Assembly: GCF_000812965.1 (NCBI RefSeq)
Contig: NZ_JSYN01000009.1
Location: 61,233 to 125,232 of the forward strand
DNA: 64,000 nt
Direction of reading: 5' to 3'
From: Pedobacter kyungheensis
GTDB lineage: Bacteria; Bacteroidota; Bacteroidia; Sphingobacteriales; Sphingobacteriaceae
The translations under genes were made by a program, and so were the position numbers. Positions 35,175-44,294 of the stretch are shown piece after piece. The notes below the pieces were generated by a model. The model searched no databases. It saw only the letters and a list, made by a program, of their open reading frames with translations, and was not told the origin of the DNA. Numbering within the stretch: the first letter of the stretch is position 1; each line of letters begins with the position of its first letter.

Positions 35175-35202
35175 GCATAATGTAAAATTAGCTGGTAATT
35201 AC

Positions 35203-35223
35203 CACAATTCTTAATACCTTGCC
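35203..35223 (+). promoter_or_regulatory. Third copy of the CACAATTCTTAATA motif before the M1 peptidase gene
   Basis: Twenty of 21 bases match the segment 34248-34268. It ends 31 bases upstream of the ATG at 35255, almost the same distance as the copy before the TraB-like gene (27 bases), supporting a promoter or operator role. Confidence 0.5.
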
Positions 35224-35254
35224 ATCAAGATACTGACTTATAAAAAACTTAAAA

Positions 35255-37762
35255 ATGAATAAAAGATTTATTGCCTGTGGGCTAATGCTGGCTGCTGTTT
35301 TTGCGGCCAATCCGCTTTTCGCACAGGAACAAGCTGCTGAAAAAGCTAACCTGAGCGTTTATCGCGTAACTGCAACCAAGGTTAACGATCTGGTACATAC
35401 CAAACTCGATGTTTCTTTTGATTATGCCAAACGCTACCTCTACGGTAAAGCATGGATAACTTTAAAACCTCATTTTTACGCTACCGACTCGCTAACACTT
35501 GATGCGCAAGGCATGGACATTAAAACCGTTGCACTGGTTGGTATAAAAGGGAATATTCCGCTTAAATACACCTACAACGATAATAAGTTGTACATCAACT
35601 TAAATAAAAAGTATACCAACGCTGAAAAATATACCGTGTATATTGCTTATACAGCTAAACCCGATGAGTTAAAGGTGAAAGGCAGTGCGGCCATAACCGA
35701 TGCCAAAGGATTGTATTTTATTAATCCGGATGGTAGCGATAAAAACAAACCAACGCAAATCTGGACGCAAGGTGAAACCGAATCTTCTTCAGCCTGGTTT
35801 CCAACCATCGATAAACCTGATCAGAAAACAACACAGGAAATTTCGATGACGGTAAAATCGAAATACACCACTCTGTCAAATGGAAAACTGGTTAGTCAGA
35901 AGCCAAATACCGATGGTACCAGAACCGATACCTGGAAAATGGATTTGCCACACTCGCCATACTTGTTTATGATGGCTGTGGGTGAGTTCAAAATTACCAA
36001 AGACAGTTATAAAGGCAAAGAGGTGAGCTATTACCTGGAACCTAAATATGCGCCTTACGCGAAACAGATTTTTGGTAAAACACCTGATATGATTCAGTTT
36101 TACAGCAATTTGCTTGGCGTAGATTATCCATGGAACAAATATTCGCAGGTGGTGGGCCGCGATTACGTTTCTGGAGCAATGGAGAATACTACTGCAACTT
36201 TACATGGCGAACACGTACAAAAAACTGACCGTGAGCTGCTAGATGGAAATGAAGAAGGAACCATTGCACATGAGCTTTTTCACCAATGGTTTGGCGATTA
36301 TGTAACGGCCGAATCGTGGTCTAATTTAACGATGAACGAATCTTTTGCCACCTTCGGCGAAGTGATCTGGCACGGGCACGACGCCGGTCAGGATGCTGAA
36401 GATAAATCGCGCTACGAAAAACTGCAATCTTACCTGGGCTCAACTAAAAATGGCGAAAGTCCGGTGTTAGCTCGTTTCCATTACAACGATAAAGAAGATA
36501 TGTTCGATAATGTAAGCTATGCCAAAGGCTCTATTATTCTTTATGCGTTGAAAAATCAGATGGGCGATGCTGCTTTTTACAAATCGCTTAACCGTTACTT
36601 AACTACCAATGCTTTTAAGAACGGCGAAACACATCAGTTACGTTTAGCCATGGAAGACGTAACCGGCAAAGACTGGAGCCCTTATTTTAATCAGTGGTAT
36701 TATAACGGTGGCCACCCCATTTTAAGCATTGATTATGGTTATGAAAATGGTAAAGCAACCATTAAGGTTAAACAAACGCAGGATGCCAGCGTACAAACTT
36801 TTACCCTGCCGGTTAAAGTAGATATTTATGCCGGTGGACAAAAAATCAGAAAAGAAATCCTGATTAACAGCCGCGAGCAGAATTTTAGCTTCGATGTAAG
36901 TACCAAGCCTGATCTGATCGATTTTGATGCAGATAAAATTGTGGTAGGTGAAACCAACGACAATAAAACAGCCGAAAACTATTACTTCCAGTATAAAAAT
37001 GCGCCGAGTTATGCCAACAGGATCGAAGCCCTGCAGTTTATTATGCAAAGCAAAGCCAGCAGCGGTCAGCAGGTACTGTTAGCCGGATTGAAAGATAAAT
37101 CGGCCGATTTACGTGCGCTGAGCATTGATGGTCTGAACCTGGAAGATGCCCAGATTAAAGCTGCGGCCCTGCCAATTCTGCTGCAATTGGCTAAAAGCGA
37201 TAAAGATACCGAAGTGAGATCGGCAGCGATAAGCAAGCTTGCCGAAACAGGCGATCAAGCCTATAAAGCATTAATGAACGAAAGTTTAAAAGACCGCTCG
37301 TACAAGGTAATTGCTGCCGGACTTGGAGGTTTGGCTAAATTGGCTCCTCAGGAAGGTTCTGCAGCATTATTGGCCCTTGATTCAGATACTAAGGATCACA
37401 TTGCAGGTTCGGTTGCAACTTTATACATCAGCGATCCCAAAGATGAGCATCAGGCTTTTTACGAGAATGTTATGGCTACTGGCGACAGAAATAAGATTTT
37501 TGCTACCATTGGTCAGTATTTCCAGTATTTAAGAGCTAACACTAATCCGGTGGTTACCGAAAAAGGAATCAAAAATATTAGCGATGCAATTGAAAGATTA
37601 AAACTGCAGGCTTATTTAAACAAACAATTGGCAGGTGCATACACCGCAACTGTGCAGGCTAAGCAAAAACAGGCTGCTGCAGCCACCGGTACCGCTAAAG
37701 AGAACCTGAACAAGCAGGCAGATTTGTTTAAAAAAGGAGCCGCCGATTTAGGCAAAGAATAA
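35255..37762 (+). CDS. M1 family aminopeptidase with C-terminal HEAT-like repeats
   Basis: A secreted zinc aminopeptidase of 835 residues with signal peptide ending near NPLFAQ. The N-terminal beta-domain (about 45-240) precedes the catalytic domain with GAMEN at 307-311, HELFH (H339, E340, H343) and E362 in NESFATF, the complete HExxH-x18-E ligand set. A beta-sandwich follows (about 490-570). The last 250 residues (about 590-835) are helical and Ala/Leu-rich with HEAT-like units (LLQLAKSDKDTEVRSAAISKLAE). It removes N-terminal residues from peptides, probably in the periplasm. Monocistronic, ending before a 102-bp palindromic repeat. Confidence 0.93.
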   Translation: MNKRFIACGLMLAAVFAANPLFAQEQAAEKANLSVYRVTATKVNDLVHTKLDVSFDYAKRYLYGKAWITLKPHFYATDSLTLDAQGMDIKTVALVGIKGNIPLKYTYNDNKLYINLNKKYTNAEKYTVYIAYTAKPDELKVKGSAAITDAKGLYFINPDGSDKNKPTQIWTQGETESSSAWFPTIDKPDQKTTQEISMTVKSKYTTLSNGKLVSQKPNTDGTRTDTWKMDLPHSPYLFMMAVGEFKITKDSYKGKEVSYYLEPKYAPYAKQIFGKTPDMIQFYSNLLGVDYPWNKYSQVVGRDYVSGAMENTTATLHGEHVQKTDRELLDGNEEGTIAHELFHQWFGDYVTAESWSNLTMNESFATFGEVIWHGHDAGQDAEDKSRYEKLQSYLGSTKNGESPVLARFHYNDKEDMFDNVSYAKGSIILYALKNQMGDAAFYKSLNRYLTTNAFKNGETHQLRLAMEDVTGKDWSPYFNQWYYNGGHPILSIDYGYENGKATIKVKQTQDASVQTFTLPVKVDIYAGGQKIRKEILINSREQNFSFDVSTKPDLIDFDADKIVVGETNDNKTAENYYFQYKNAPSYANRIEALQFIMQSKASSGQQVLLAGLKDKSADLRALSIDGLNLEDAQIKAAALPILLQLAKSDKDTEVRSAAISKLAETGDQAYKALMNESLKDRSYKVIAAGLGGLAKLAPQEGSAALLALDSDTKDHIAGSVATLYISDPKDEHQAFYENVMATGDRNKIFATIGQYFQYLRANTNPVVTEKGIKNISDAIERLKLQAYLNKQLAGAYTATVQAKQKQAAAATGTAKENLNKQADLFKKGAADLGKE

Positions 37763-37776
37763 ACATCGTGAGAAGT

Positions 37777-37878
37777 CGTCATTGCGAGAAGGCTTTTTCA
37801 GCCGACGAAGCAATCTTACAACGGTCGGTTTAACCCTATAGTAGTAAGATTGCTTCGTCGTACCTCCTCGCAATGACG
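37777..37878. repeat. 102-bp palindromic element, copy 1
   Basis: Outer arms CGTCATTGCGAG (37777-37788) and CTCGCAATGACG (37867-37878) are exact complements. Inner arms CGACGAAGCAATCTTAC (37803-37819) and GTAAGATTGCTTCGTCG (37844-37860) also pair perfectly over 17 bp. The same element, inverted, is at 63898-63999. It lies between the M1 and NTF2-like genes, which converge, and may double as a terminator. Confidence 0.85.
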
Positions 37879-37929
37879 TTTTTGTGTAAGATATTGATTT
37901 TCAATGAAATATTTTAAAATTGAACACCC

Positions 37930-38385
37930 TTAATTACAGCCGTCTTTTCTTCTCGTATCAATAATATAAACAATCTGCCAGCCCTTATCGCCTTTTACCA
38001 GCTGAAAGGAATTTACGCCGCAGTGGCTGAATTTATCGCCCAGATAAAATTTATAATCTGTCCAAACCAATGCCAGTGGTCCGTCTATTAATATTTTGCT
38101 AAACACAATCCGCTCGTCATATTGGTCTTTATGAGGTGTGCCAATTAACTTGATAAAATTGTCAACCGACTCGTTGCGCACACTTACTTTCCCTTCTTTA
38201 TTCACAATGGTTTGCATAACTGCGCCAGTTGCAAAGGCACTGCGCGCTACCGTGCTGTCGCCGGTTTTCATGCCGGTAAAAAGATTGTTTACTGCTTTTT
38301 TAATGGCGCTTTCTTCATCGTTTTGTGCAAAGGCCTGTAAGCCAAAGCAGACCAAAAACAGGGCAAATATGACTGTTCCTTTCAT
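37930..38385 (-). CDS. NTF2-like secreted protein (lumazine-binding/DUF4440 type)
   Basis: A protein of 151 residues with signal peptide (MKGTVIFALFLVCFGLQAFAQ). The remainder fits the small cone-like NTF2 fold: EESAIKKAVNNLFTGMKTGDSTVARSAF at the start, then VSVRNESVDNFIKLIG, and closing strands LALVWTDYKFYLGDKF, VNSFQLVKGDKGWQIVYIIDTRRK. No catalytic residue set can be assigned, and a ligand-binding role is possible. Two cysteines (in SHCGVN and the C-terminal DGCN) could form a disulfide. Transcribed alone, convergent with the M1 gene. Confidence 0.75.
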   Translation of the reverse strand: MKGTVIFALFLVCFGLQAFAQNDEESAIKKAVNNLFTGMKTGDSTVARSAFATGAVMQTIVNKEGKVSVRNESVDNFIKLIGTPHKDQYDERIVFSKILIDGPLALVWTDYKFYLGDKFSHCGVNSFQLVKGDKGWQIVYIIDTRRKDGCN

Positions 38386-38606
38386 GACTTCTTCATTACG
38401 TTTGTGTCATAAATTTATAGTATTTTTGTGAAAGAAGGGAAAAGGAACCGCGATGTTGCAAAAATCTATTGATTATCCACACATCTTAATCACAGTTAAT
38501 AAGCTTTATATTCAGCTATTTACGTCGTTTTAAATAGCAGATGTTAATAATTATTTTAAAAACGGATAATTAAAAGTAGTAAAATTATAATGTGTTTTCC
38601 TGCTAA

Positions 38607-38622
38607 TTGGCACGGTTCTTTA
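38607..38622 (+). promoter_or_regulatory. Sigma-54-like element TTGGCACG-N4-TTTA before the TPR gene
   Basis: TTGGCACG matches the -24 part of sigma-54 promoters and lies 28 bases before the ATG at 38635. The -12 part reads TTTA instead of TTGC, so the match is partial. A separate -7 box TATTTTTG at 38421-38428 could drive a 200-base leader. Nothing else is evident in the 249-base gap. Confidence 0.35.
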
Positions 38623-38634
38623 ATAGTATAATAT

Positions 38635-40038
38635 ATGGAAGAAGAATTCTTTTTTGAATCCAACGAAGACGCACAACGCTCAGTAGAACGTTACGAAGAA
38701 ATGCTCCGCAACCAGGACCAATATTTCTTCGATGCAGGCGCTTTTGAATACATTGTAGATTTCTACATTGAGAAAAATGATCCGGTCAAAGCTTTGCAGG
38801 TAGTTGATTTTGCAATCAGTCAACACCCCTACGCAACTGTTTTCTTAATTAAACAGGCTCATCTGTACATTTTAACCAACAACCACGAACAGGCTTTTAT
38901 TGCTTTGCAAAAGGCCGAATTACTGGAACCATCAGAACCGGATATTTATTTGCTTCGTGGTAATATTTTTCAGAATACCGAGCGCTTTGACGAAGCTTTA
39001 GAGAATTATGAAAAAGCTTTGGGCCTGGCCGAAAGCACCGACGAGATTTTACTGCAAATGGCCTACGTTTACCAGAGCATGTCTGATTACGAAAATGCCA
39101 TTACCTACATTAAGCTCAGTTTAGAGCAGAATATGGAAAACCAGGATGGTTTATACGAACTGGCTTTCTGTTATGATGTATTAGACAAGCAGGAAGAAAG
39201 CATTAAGTTTTATCAGCAGTATATCGATACCGATCCGTATTCTTATGCAGCCTGGTACAACCTGGGCAACAGTTTCCATAAGATAAATCTTTTCGAAAAG
39301 GCAATTGATGCTTACGATTATGCCATTCTGATTAAAGAAGATTTCAGTTCGGCTTATTTTAACAAAGGCAATGCGCTGGTACAGTTAGATAAGTATAACG
39401 AAGCTATAGAGGTTTATAAACAAACTTTTGAGTACGAACCACCCAATGCCGATACCTATTGTGCCATTGGCGAATGTTACGAAAAGCTCGAGAAGATGGA
39501 CGAAGCCCGTTCTTATTATAAAAAATCGGTAAAAATGGATCCTAAAATGGCTGATGCCTGGTTTGGGATTGGCGTTACGCTGAATTTTGAAGAACGTTAT
39601 TTCGAATCACTTCATTTTTATAAAAAAGCGATCGATTTAGAGGCCGAAAATGCCGATTTCTGGTTTGCACTGGCCGATGCCTACTACAAACTGAACCAGA
39701 TTGACGAATCAATAGAGGCTTACGAGAAAGTTTTGGAATTTAACCCGCTTGATATTGAAGCCTGGTTAGATTTTAGTACCGTATTGTATGAGCAGGGTAA
39801 ACTGTTGGAAGCATCAGAAACCATGGCTGAGGCGATTAAAAATAATCCTGAAGCTGCAGAACTGTATTACCGCATGGTGGCTTATCTTTTTGCCCTTGGC
39901 AGTTATGCCGATGCATTGGGATATTTGGAAACTGCTTTAACAACTGACCCCGAAAAGCATTACATTTTATTCGAATATTTGCCACAATTACAAGATAATA
40001 GTGCCATTTTGAACGTAATAAACCGATATATCAGGTAA
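38635..40038 (+). CDS. Tetratricopeptide repeat protein
   Basis: A 467-residue protein without signal peptide, almost entirely TPR: about ten to twelve 34-residue units from residue 40 to 440, with clear units such as AAWYNLGNSFHKINLFEKAIDAYDYAI, AYFNKGNALVQLDKYNEAIEVY and DAWFGIGVTLNFEERYFESLHFYKKAI. The first 25 residues are strongly acidic (MEEEFFFESNEDAQ). It is probably a cytoplasmic scaffold binding partner proteins. It is followed at 60 bases by the phosphosulfolactate synthase gene; whether they share a transcript is not clear. Confidence 0.88.
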   Translation: MEEEFFFESNEDAQRSVERYEEMLRNQDQYFFDAGAFEYIVDFYIEKNDPVKALQVVDFAISQHPYATVFLIKQAHLYILTNNHEQAFIALQKAELLEPSEPDIYLLRGNIFQNTERFDEALENYEKALGLAESTDEILLQMAYVYQSMSDYENAITYIKLSLEQNMENQDGLYELAFCYDVLDKQEESIKFYQQYIDTDPYSYAAWYNLGNSFHKINLFEKAIDAYDYAILIKEDFSSAYFNKGNALVQLDKYNEAIEVYKQTFEYEPPNADTYCAIGECYEKLEKMDEARSYYKKSVKMDPKMADAWFGIGVTLNFEERYFESLHFYKKAIDLEAENADFWFALADAYYKLNQIDESIEAYEKVLEFNPLDIEAWLDFSTVLYEQGKLLEASETMAEAIKNNPEAAELYYRMVAYLFALGSYADALGYLETALTTDPEKHYILFEYLPQLQDNSAILNVINRYIR

Positions 40039-40098
40039 CGACCTTGTGAGAAAAATTTAACAAATAAATCTGAAAATTTTTTTCACTTTTGTAGGCAT

Positions 40099-40866
40099 AT
40101 GAATTATCCATTATTAAACGTTCCCGAACGTCCAGCTAAACCACGCCAAAAAGGCTTAACAATGGTTATGGATAAGGGATTAAGCCTGCGCCAGGTTGAA
40201 GATTTTATTGATGTGGCAGGTGTACATACAGATATCGTAAAATTGGGTTGGGCTACCTCACACGTAACACCAAACCTTAAAGAAAAGTTAGCTTTATACA
40301 AAAGTGCAGGTATTCCGACTTATTTTGGCGGAACCCTATTTGAAGCCTTTATTATCCGTAACCAGTTTTCAGATTACCAGCGCGTACTTGATCAGTACGG
40401 AATGGAATATGCAGAAGTATCGGATGGTTCGGTAGATATTGAACACGATAAAAAGTGCGCTTTTATCAGCGAACTGGCCAAACAGGTTACTGTAATTTCG
40501 GAAGTTGGCAGTAAAGATGCTGCTAAAATATTTGCACCATACAAGTGGATTAAACTGATGCAGGCCGAAATCGAAGCCGGCTCGTGGAAAGTTATTGCCG
40601 AAGCACGCGAAGGTGGTAATGTGGGTATTTACCGCGGAAGCGGTGAGGTACGCGAAGGATTGGTAGATGAAATCCTGACCCAGATACCCGAAGAAACCAT
40701 TATTTGGGAAGCACCCCAAAAAGAGCAGCAGGTTTGGTTTATAAAACTCATTGGAGCCAATGTAAACCTGGGTAATATTGCCCCTGCCGAAGTTATTCCT
40801 TTAGAAACCATTCGTTTGGGTTTAAGGGGCGATACCTTCGATCATTTCTTAAACTTAGGGAAATAA
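40099..40866 (+). CDS. Phosphosulfolactate synthase-like protein (ComA family)
   Basis: A cytoplasmic enzyme of 255 residues with a TIM-barrel sequence pattern matching the ComA family, which adds sulfite to phosphoenolpyruvate to make phosphosulfolactate. Recognisable segments are GLTMVMDKGLSLRQVEDFIDVAG, DIVKLGWATSHV, IPTYFGGTLFEAF, EVSDGSVDI and IWEAPQKEQQVWFI. The ComA pathway is known from coenzyme M synthesis, which this organism is not expected to perform, so a sulfonate role such as sulfonolipid precursor supply is possible but unproven. A hairpin at 40880-40927 separates it from aroE. Confidence 0.85.
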   Translation: MNYPLLNVPERPAKPRQKGLTMVMDKGLSLRQVEDFIDVAGVHTDIVKLGWATSHVTPNLKEKLALYKSAGIPTYFGGTLFEAFIIRNQFSDYQRVLDQYGMEYAEVSDGSVDIEHDKKCAFISELAKQVTVISEVGSKDAAKIFAPYKWIKLMQAEIEAGSWKVIAEAREGGNVGIYRGSGEVREGLVDEILTQIPEETIIWEAPQKEQQVWFIKLIGANVNLGNIAPAEVIPLETIRLGLRGDTFDHFLNLGK

Positions 40867-40879
40867 TATAAAATTTCTG

Positions 40880-40927
40880 CATTGCGAAGCGTTGCTTACC
40901 CTATTGGGGAAGTACTGCTTCGCAATG
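40880..40927. repeat. Hairpin related to the 102-bp element, between comA-like and aroE genes
   Basis: CATTGCGAAGC (40880-40890) and GCTTCGCAATG (40917-40927) pair perfectly over 11 bp. The words CATTGCGA and GCTTCG also occur in the 102-bp elements, so this may be a shortened relative. Confidence 0.6.
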
Positions 40928-40942
40928 AATGTATATATGCTT

Positions 40943-41686
40943 ATGAAAACTTACGGCCTGATTGGTTATCCGCTCTCTCACTCTTTCTCTAAAAAATATT
41001 TTACCGAAAAGTTTATAAATGAAGGCATTGCCGATCATCAATACGAGCTTTTTCCAATTGAAGATATTAAAGCGCTGCCCGATTTACTGAACGATAACCC
41101 ATCGTTGCAGGGATTAAATGTAACCATTCCGCATAAAGTAAATGTACTTTGCTATTTAAACGAGGTAGATGAAGCTGCCGATAAAATTGGTGCGGTAAAC
41201 TGCATTTCGATTAAAAACTTTGAAGGGAAAAACTATTTAAAAGGTTATAATACCGATGCTTATGGTTTTGAATCTTCGTTAAGCCCCTTATTAGAGCCAC
41301 AACATACCAAAGCCCTGGTTTTTGGCGATGGTGGTGCGGCTAAAGCGGTAAAGTATATTTTAGAAAAGCTGAATATCGAATATCAGGTAGTGGTGCGTAA
41401 GGCAACTGAAGGAGCCATTTTATATGCAGATATTACTCCTGAAATTTTGGCTTCGAATAAATTATTAATCAATACCACACCATTGGGCATGTCGCCAAAT
41501 GTAGATACCTTTCCGGATATCGATTATAGTTTGGTTGGACCTGAACATTTGGCTTACGACCTGGTCTATAATCCGCTCGAAACTGCATTTCTGGTTAAAG
41601 CTGCAGCTGGTGGTGCAAAAACTAAAAACGGACTTGAAATGTTGCATCAGCAGGCCGAAAAAGCCTGGGCCATCTGGAATAAATAA
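40943..41686 (+). CDS. aroE: Shikimate dehydrogenase
   Basis: An NADPH-dependent reductase of 247 residues converting 3-dehydroshikimate to shikimate in aromatic amino acid synthesis. The start at 40943 gives MKTYGLIGYPLSHSFSKKYF, the standard family opening with the substrate-binding Ser pair. The frame is open 17 codons upstream, but that stretch overlaps the hairpin. NVTIPHKVN carries the catalytic lysine, NTDAYGF the aspartate, FGDGGAAKAV the cofactor loop and TPLGM the closing motif. It is followed by gldD after 46 bases. Confidence 0.94.
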   Translation: MKTYGLIGYPLSHSFSKKYFTEKFINEGIADHQYELFPIEDIKALPDLLNDNPSLQGLNVTIPHKVNVLCYLNEVDEAADKIGAVNCISIKNFEGKNYLKGYNTDAYGFESSLSPLLEPQHTKALVFGDGGAAKAVKYILEKLNIEYQVVVRKATEGAILYADITPEILASNKLLINTTPLGMSPNVDTFPDIDYSLVGPEHLAYDLVYNPLETAFLVKAAAGGAKTKNGLEMLHQQAEKAWAIWNK

Positions 41687-41732
41687 TTTGGCCTATCTTT
41701 ATCCTGTTAACCATTAAGCAATCTCCTGAGGA

Positions 41733-42320
41733 ATGAAACTAAAACAGCTGATTTTTTTACCCTTTGCACTGCTTTTATGTATAACAGCCTGCCAAAACCA
41801 CGATTATAGTCCTAAGCCTAAAGCTTACTTCAGGATTGAGTTCCCCAAAAAAGAATATAAACCCTTCATAGCGCCGGTACCGTTTGCTTTTGAGTACCCG
41901 GTGTATGCAAGCATCGAGCAGGATAAAAGCCGCGATGCCCAAAAAGATTGGTATAACCTGCACTTTAAGCAATTTAACGGTTATTTGCACTTAACTTATT
42001 ACGATGTGTCTGGTAAGAACGAGTACAATGAAATGGTAGAAGATGCCAGAAAGCTCGCTTTTAAACACACCATTAAGGCAAGCGCTATAGATCAGAAACT
42101 CATTAACTATCCCGATCATAAGGTATATGGAATTTATTATGCCATTGAAGGGAATACCGCCTCATCTGTGCAATTTTTTTTAACCGACAGTGTTAAGCAC
42201 TATTTCAGGGGGGCATTATATTTTAACGAACGTCCGCAATACGACTCGATTGCGCCCGTTATCAATTTCATTAAAAAAGATATTGATAAATTGATTTCCA
42301 CCTTTAGATGGAAAAACTAA
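41733..42320 (+). CDS. gldD: Gliding-motility-type lipoprotein GldD
   Basis: A lipoprotein of 195 residues with lipobox LCITAC, lipidated C20. The body matches GldD: YSPKPKAYFRIEFPKKEYKPF near the N-terminus, LHLTYYDVSGKNEYNEMVEDARKLAFKH in the middle and RGALYFNERPQYDSIAPVINFIKKDIDKL at the end. In Flavobacterium GldD is needed for gliding and linked to the type IX machinery; many non-gliding relatives keep it. A TATCTTTA box at 41694-41701 may drive it. The next gene follows after 7 bases. Confidence 0.9.
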   Translation: MKLKQLIFLPFALLLCITACQNHDYSPKPKAYFRIEFPKKEYKPFIAPVPFAFEYPVYASIEQDKSRDAQKDWYNLHFKQFNGYLHLTYYDVSGKNEYNEMVEDARKLAFKHTIKASAIDQKLINYPDHKVYGIYYAIEGNTASSVQFFLTDSVKHYFRGALYFNERPQYDSIAPVINFIKKDIDKLISTFRWKN

Positions 42321-42327
42321 AAACCAT

Positions 42328-42966
42328 ATGATTACAGTAAAAACTTTAACTTTTAACGCGTACAGCGAAAATACATACGTTTTATATGATGAGACCGGGG
42401 AATGCGTAATTATCGATCCTGGGATGTACGAAGGCCATGAGCAGAATGAACTGGTTTCGTTTATCAAAGAAAATAATCTTAAACCTGTTTTGTTGCTGAA
42501 TACGCATTGCCATTTAGACCACGTTTTTGGCAACAAGTTTGTTTTCGATACTTATGGCCTAAAGCCGCAGTTTAACAAAGGCGAATTGCCGATATTACAG
42601 GCCGTGCCTGGCTATGCGCCGCAAATGGGCTTCAGCCATTACGAACTTTCGCCAGAACCCGATACTTTTTTGCCCGAAACCGGAACCATCAGTTTTGGTA
42701 ACAGTACATTGAGCTTAATTTTTGCACCGGGTCATTCGCCTGCTCATTTGTGCTTTTACAGTGCAGCGGATCATATTTTAATGGGTGGCGATGTGCTTTT
42801 TTATGGCAGTATTGGCCGTACCGATTTGCCCGGTGGTAACCATCAGCAATTAATTCAAAACATTACCGATAAACTTTTTGTCTTACCAGATGAAACTAAG
42901 GTTTATCCTGGCCACGGACCAGCAACCAGTATAGGTTTCGAAAAGCAGCATAACCCGTTTTTTTAG
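42328..42966 (+). CDS. Metallo-beta-lactamase-fold hydrolase (glyoxalase II-like)
   Basis: A cytoplasmic MBL-fold protein of 212 residues with the metal motif HCHLDH (H60, H62, D64, H65), later GHSPAHLCFY and GGDVLFYGSIGRTDLPGG, and the C-terminal VYPGHGPATSIG. These features match small glyoxalase-II-like hydrolases found widely in bacteria, acting on thioesters or related substrates; the true substrate is unknown. It starts 7 bases after gldD and is probably cotranscribed with aroE and gldD. Confidence 0.9.
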   Translation: MITVKTLTFNAYSENTYVLYDETGECVIIDPGMYEGHEQNELVSFIKENNLKPVLLLNTHCHLDHVFGNKFVFDTYGLKPQFNKGELPILQAVPGYAPQMGFSHYELSPEPDTFLPETGTISFGNSTLSLIFAPGHSPAHLCFYSAADHILMGGDVLFYGSIGRTDLPGGNHQQLIQNITDKLFVLPDETKVYPGHGPATSIGFEKQHNPFF

Positions 42967-43047
42967 TATTGGCTATTTTTTGTAAAGTATTTAATTGTAA
43001 CGGTATACAACCTTATGCCTTCTTCCATTAAACCTTTAACCTTTTAT

Positions 43048-43055
43048 TATCTTTA
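43048..43055 (+). promoter_or_regulatory. -7-like box TATCTTTA abutting the permease GTG start
   Basis: Seven of eight positions match TAnnTTTG. The box ends 5 bases before the GTG at 43061, so transcription from it would begin at or next to the start codon, predicting a leaderless message. Confidence 0.35.
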
Positions 43056-43060
43056 CCGCA

Positions 43061-44293
43061 GTGAACACATCTTTCTATATCGCCAAAAGGTACCTTTTTG
43101 CCAAAAAGTCTACCAATGCCATCAACCTGATTTCGGGTATTTCGATGGTGGGTGTAATGGTGGGTAGTGCTGCATTAATTATTATTTTGTCGGTTTTTAA
43201 CGGCTTGGAAACGGTGGTATTGAGTATGTTCGATACCATTACCCCGCAAATAGCCATTACCCCGGCTAAGGGTAAAACTTTCGATCCAAATACAACCTAT
43301 TTTAATCAGTTAAGGCAAAACAAGGCTGTATATGCTTTTACTGAAGTGTTGCAAGAAAATGCCTTGTTAAAATACAACAATAAACAGGCTGTTGGCGTGG
43401 TTAAGGGAGTAAGTTTCGATTATTTAAAAAATGGCAAGCTCGATAGTACGATAAAAGAAGGTCGTTTTGTATTGCACAACAGCAGTGGTGCAAGTGCCGT
43501 TATGGGTTCTGCTTTACAGAGTTATCTGGCTGTTAATACTGTCGATCCCTTTACCGAGCTGGAAATTTATTCACCCAAAAAGGATATTTCCGTAAGCAAT
43601 ATCAATCCGGCCGACGATTTTATATCAAAAAGCATCCGGGTAAGTGGTGTTTTTGAAGTGCAGCAGGATTTCGATAATGGTATTATTGTTCCGCTCGATT
43701 TTGCCCGTGAGCTGCTGGGCGAAGATAAAAAAGTCTCTGCAATTGAGATTAACCTGCAGCCGGGTACTGATGTAGACCGCTTTCAAAAGGAAGTAATTGA
43801 AAAAGCCGGGAAAGATTATGAAGTCAGGAACCAGGCAGAGCAGAATAAATCGCTCTACCACATCCTAAACACCGAAAAATGGGCGGTATATATTATTCTT
43901 ACTTTTATCCTGATTATTGCTATATTTAATATCATAGGGTCGTTAACCATGCTGGTGATAGATAAGGTAAAAGATGTGGCTATTTTGAGTAGCTTAGGTG
44001 CCGGGAAAAAGTTAATAAAACGTATATTTTTATTCGAAGGGATGATGATTACCATGTCGGGTTGTGTACTTGGCTTAATAATCGGAATTATTTTCTACTA
44101 TTTCCAACACACCTATGGCTTTATAAAAATGGGCGAAGAGAATAAAACGCTGGTAAATGCTTATCCCATAGGATTAAAATGGAAAGATTTTGTTTTAGTT
44201 TTTGTTACTGTAGGCATCTTCTCATTTTTGGCATCTGCTTTGTCGTCCAATTTAAGTGTTAAAAAGATCGATCAAATAAATCAAACCATATAA
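43061..44293 (+). CDS. LolE/FtsX-type ABC transporter permease
   Basis: An inner-membrane permease of 410 residues starting at GTG. Topology fits the MacB/FtsX class: one N-terminal membrane segment (about 22-48, NLISGISMVGVMVGSAALIIILSVF), a large periplasmic domain (about 50-270) and three C-terminal segments (about 275-300, 325-350, 375-400). The N-terminal FYIAKRYLFAKKSTNAINLISGIS is typical of lipoprotein-releasing permeases. In Bacteroidetes a single such gene commonly stands for LolC/LolE. The ATPase partner is not in the window. The following lipoprotein starts after one base. Confidence 0.87.
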   Translation: MNTSFYIAKRYLFAKKSTNAINLISGISMVGVMVGSAALIIILSVFNGLETVVLSMFDTITPQIAITPAKGKTFDPNTTYFNQLRQNKAVYAFTEVLQENALLKYNNKQAVGVVKGVSFDYLKNGKLDSTIKEGRFVLHNSSGASAVMGSALQSYLAVNTVDPFTELEIYSPKKDISVSNINPADDFISKSIRVSGVFEVQQDFDNGIIVPLDFARELLGEDKKVSAIEINLQPGTDVDRFQKEVIEKAGKDYEVRNQAEQNKSLYHILNTEKWAVYIILTFILIIAIFNIIGSLTMLVIDKVKDVAILSSLGAGKKLIKRIFLFEGMMITMSGCVLGLIIGIIFYYFQHTYGFIKMGEENKTLVNAYPIGLKWKDFVLVFVTVGIFSFLASALSSNLSVKKIDQINQTI

Positions 44294-44294
44294 G

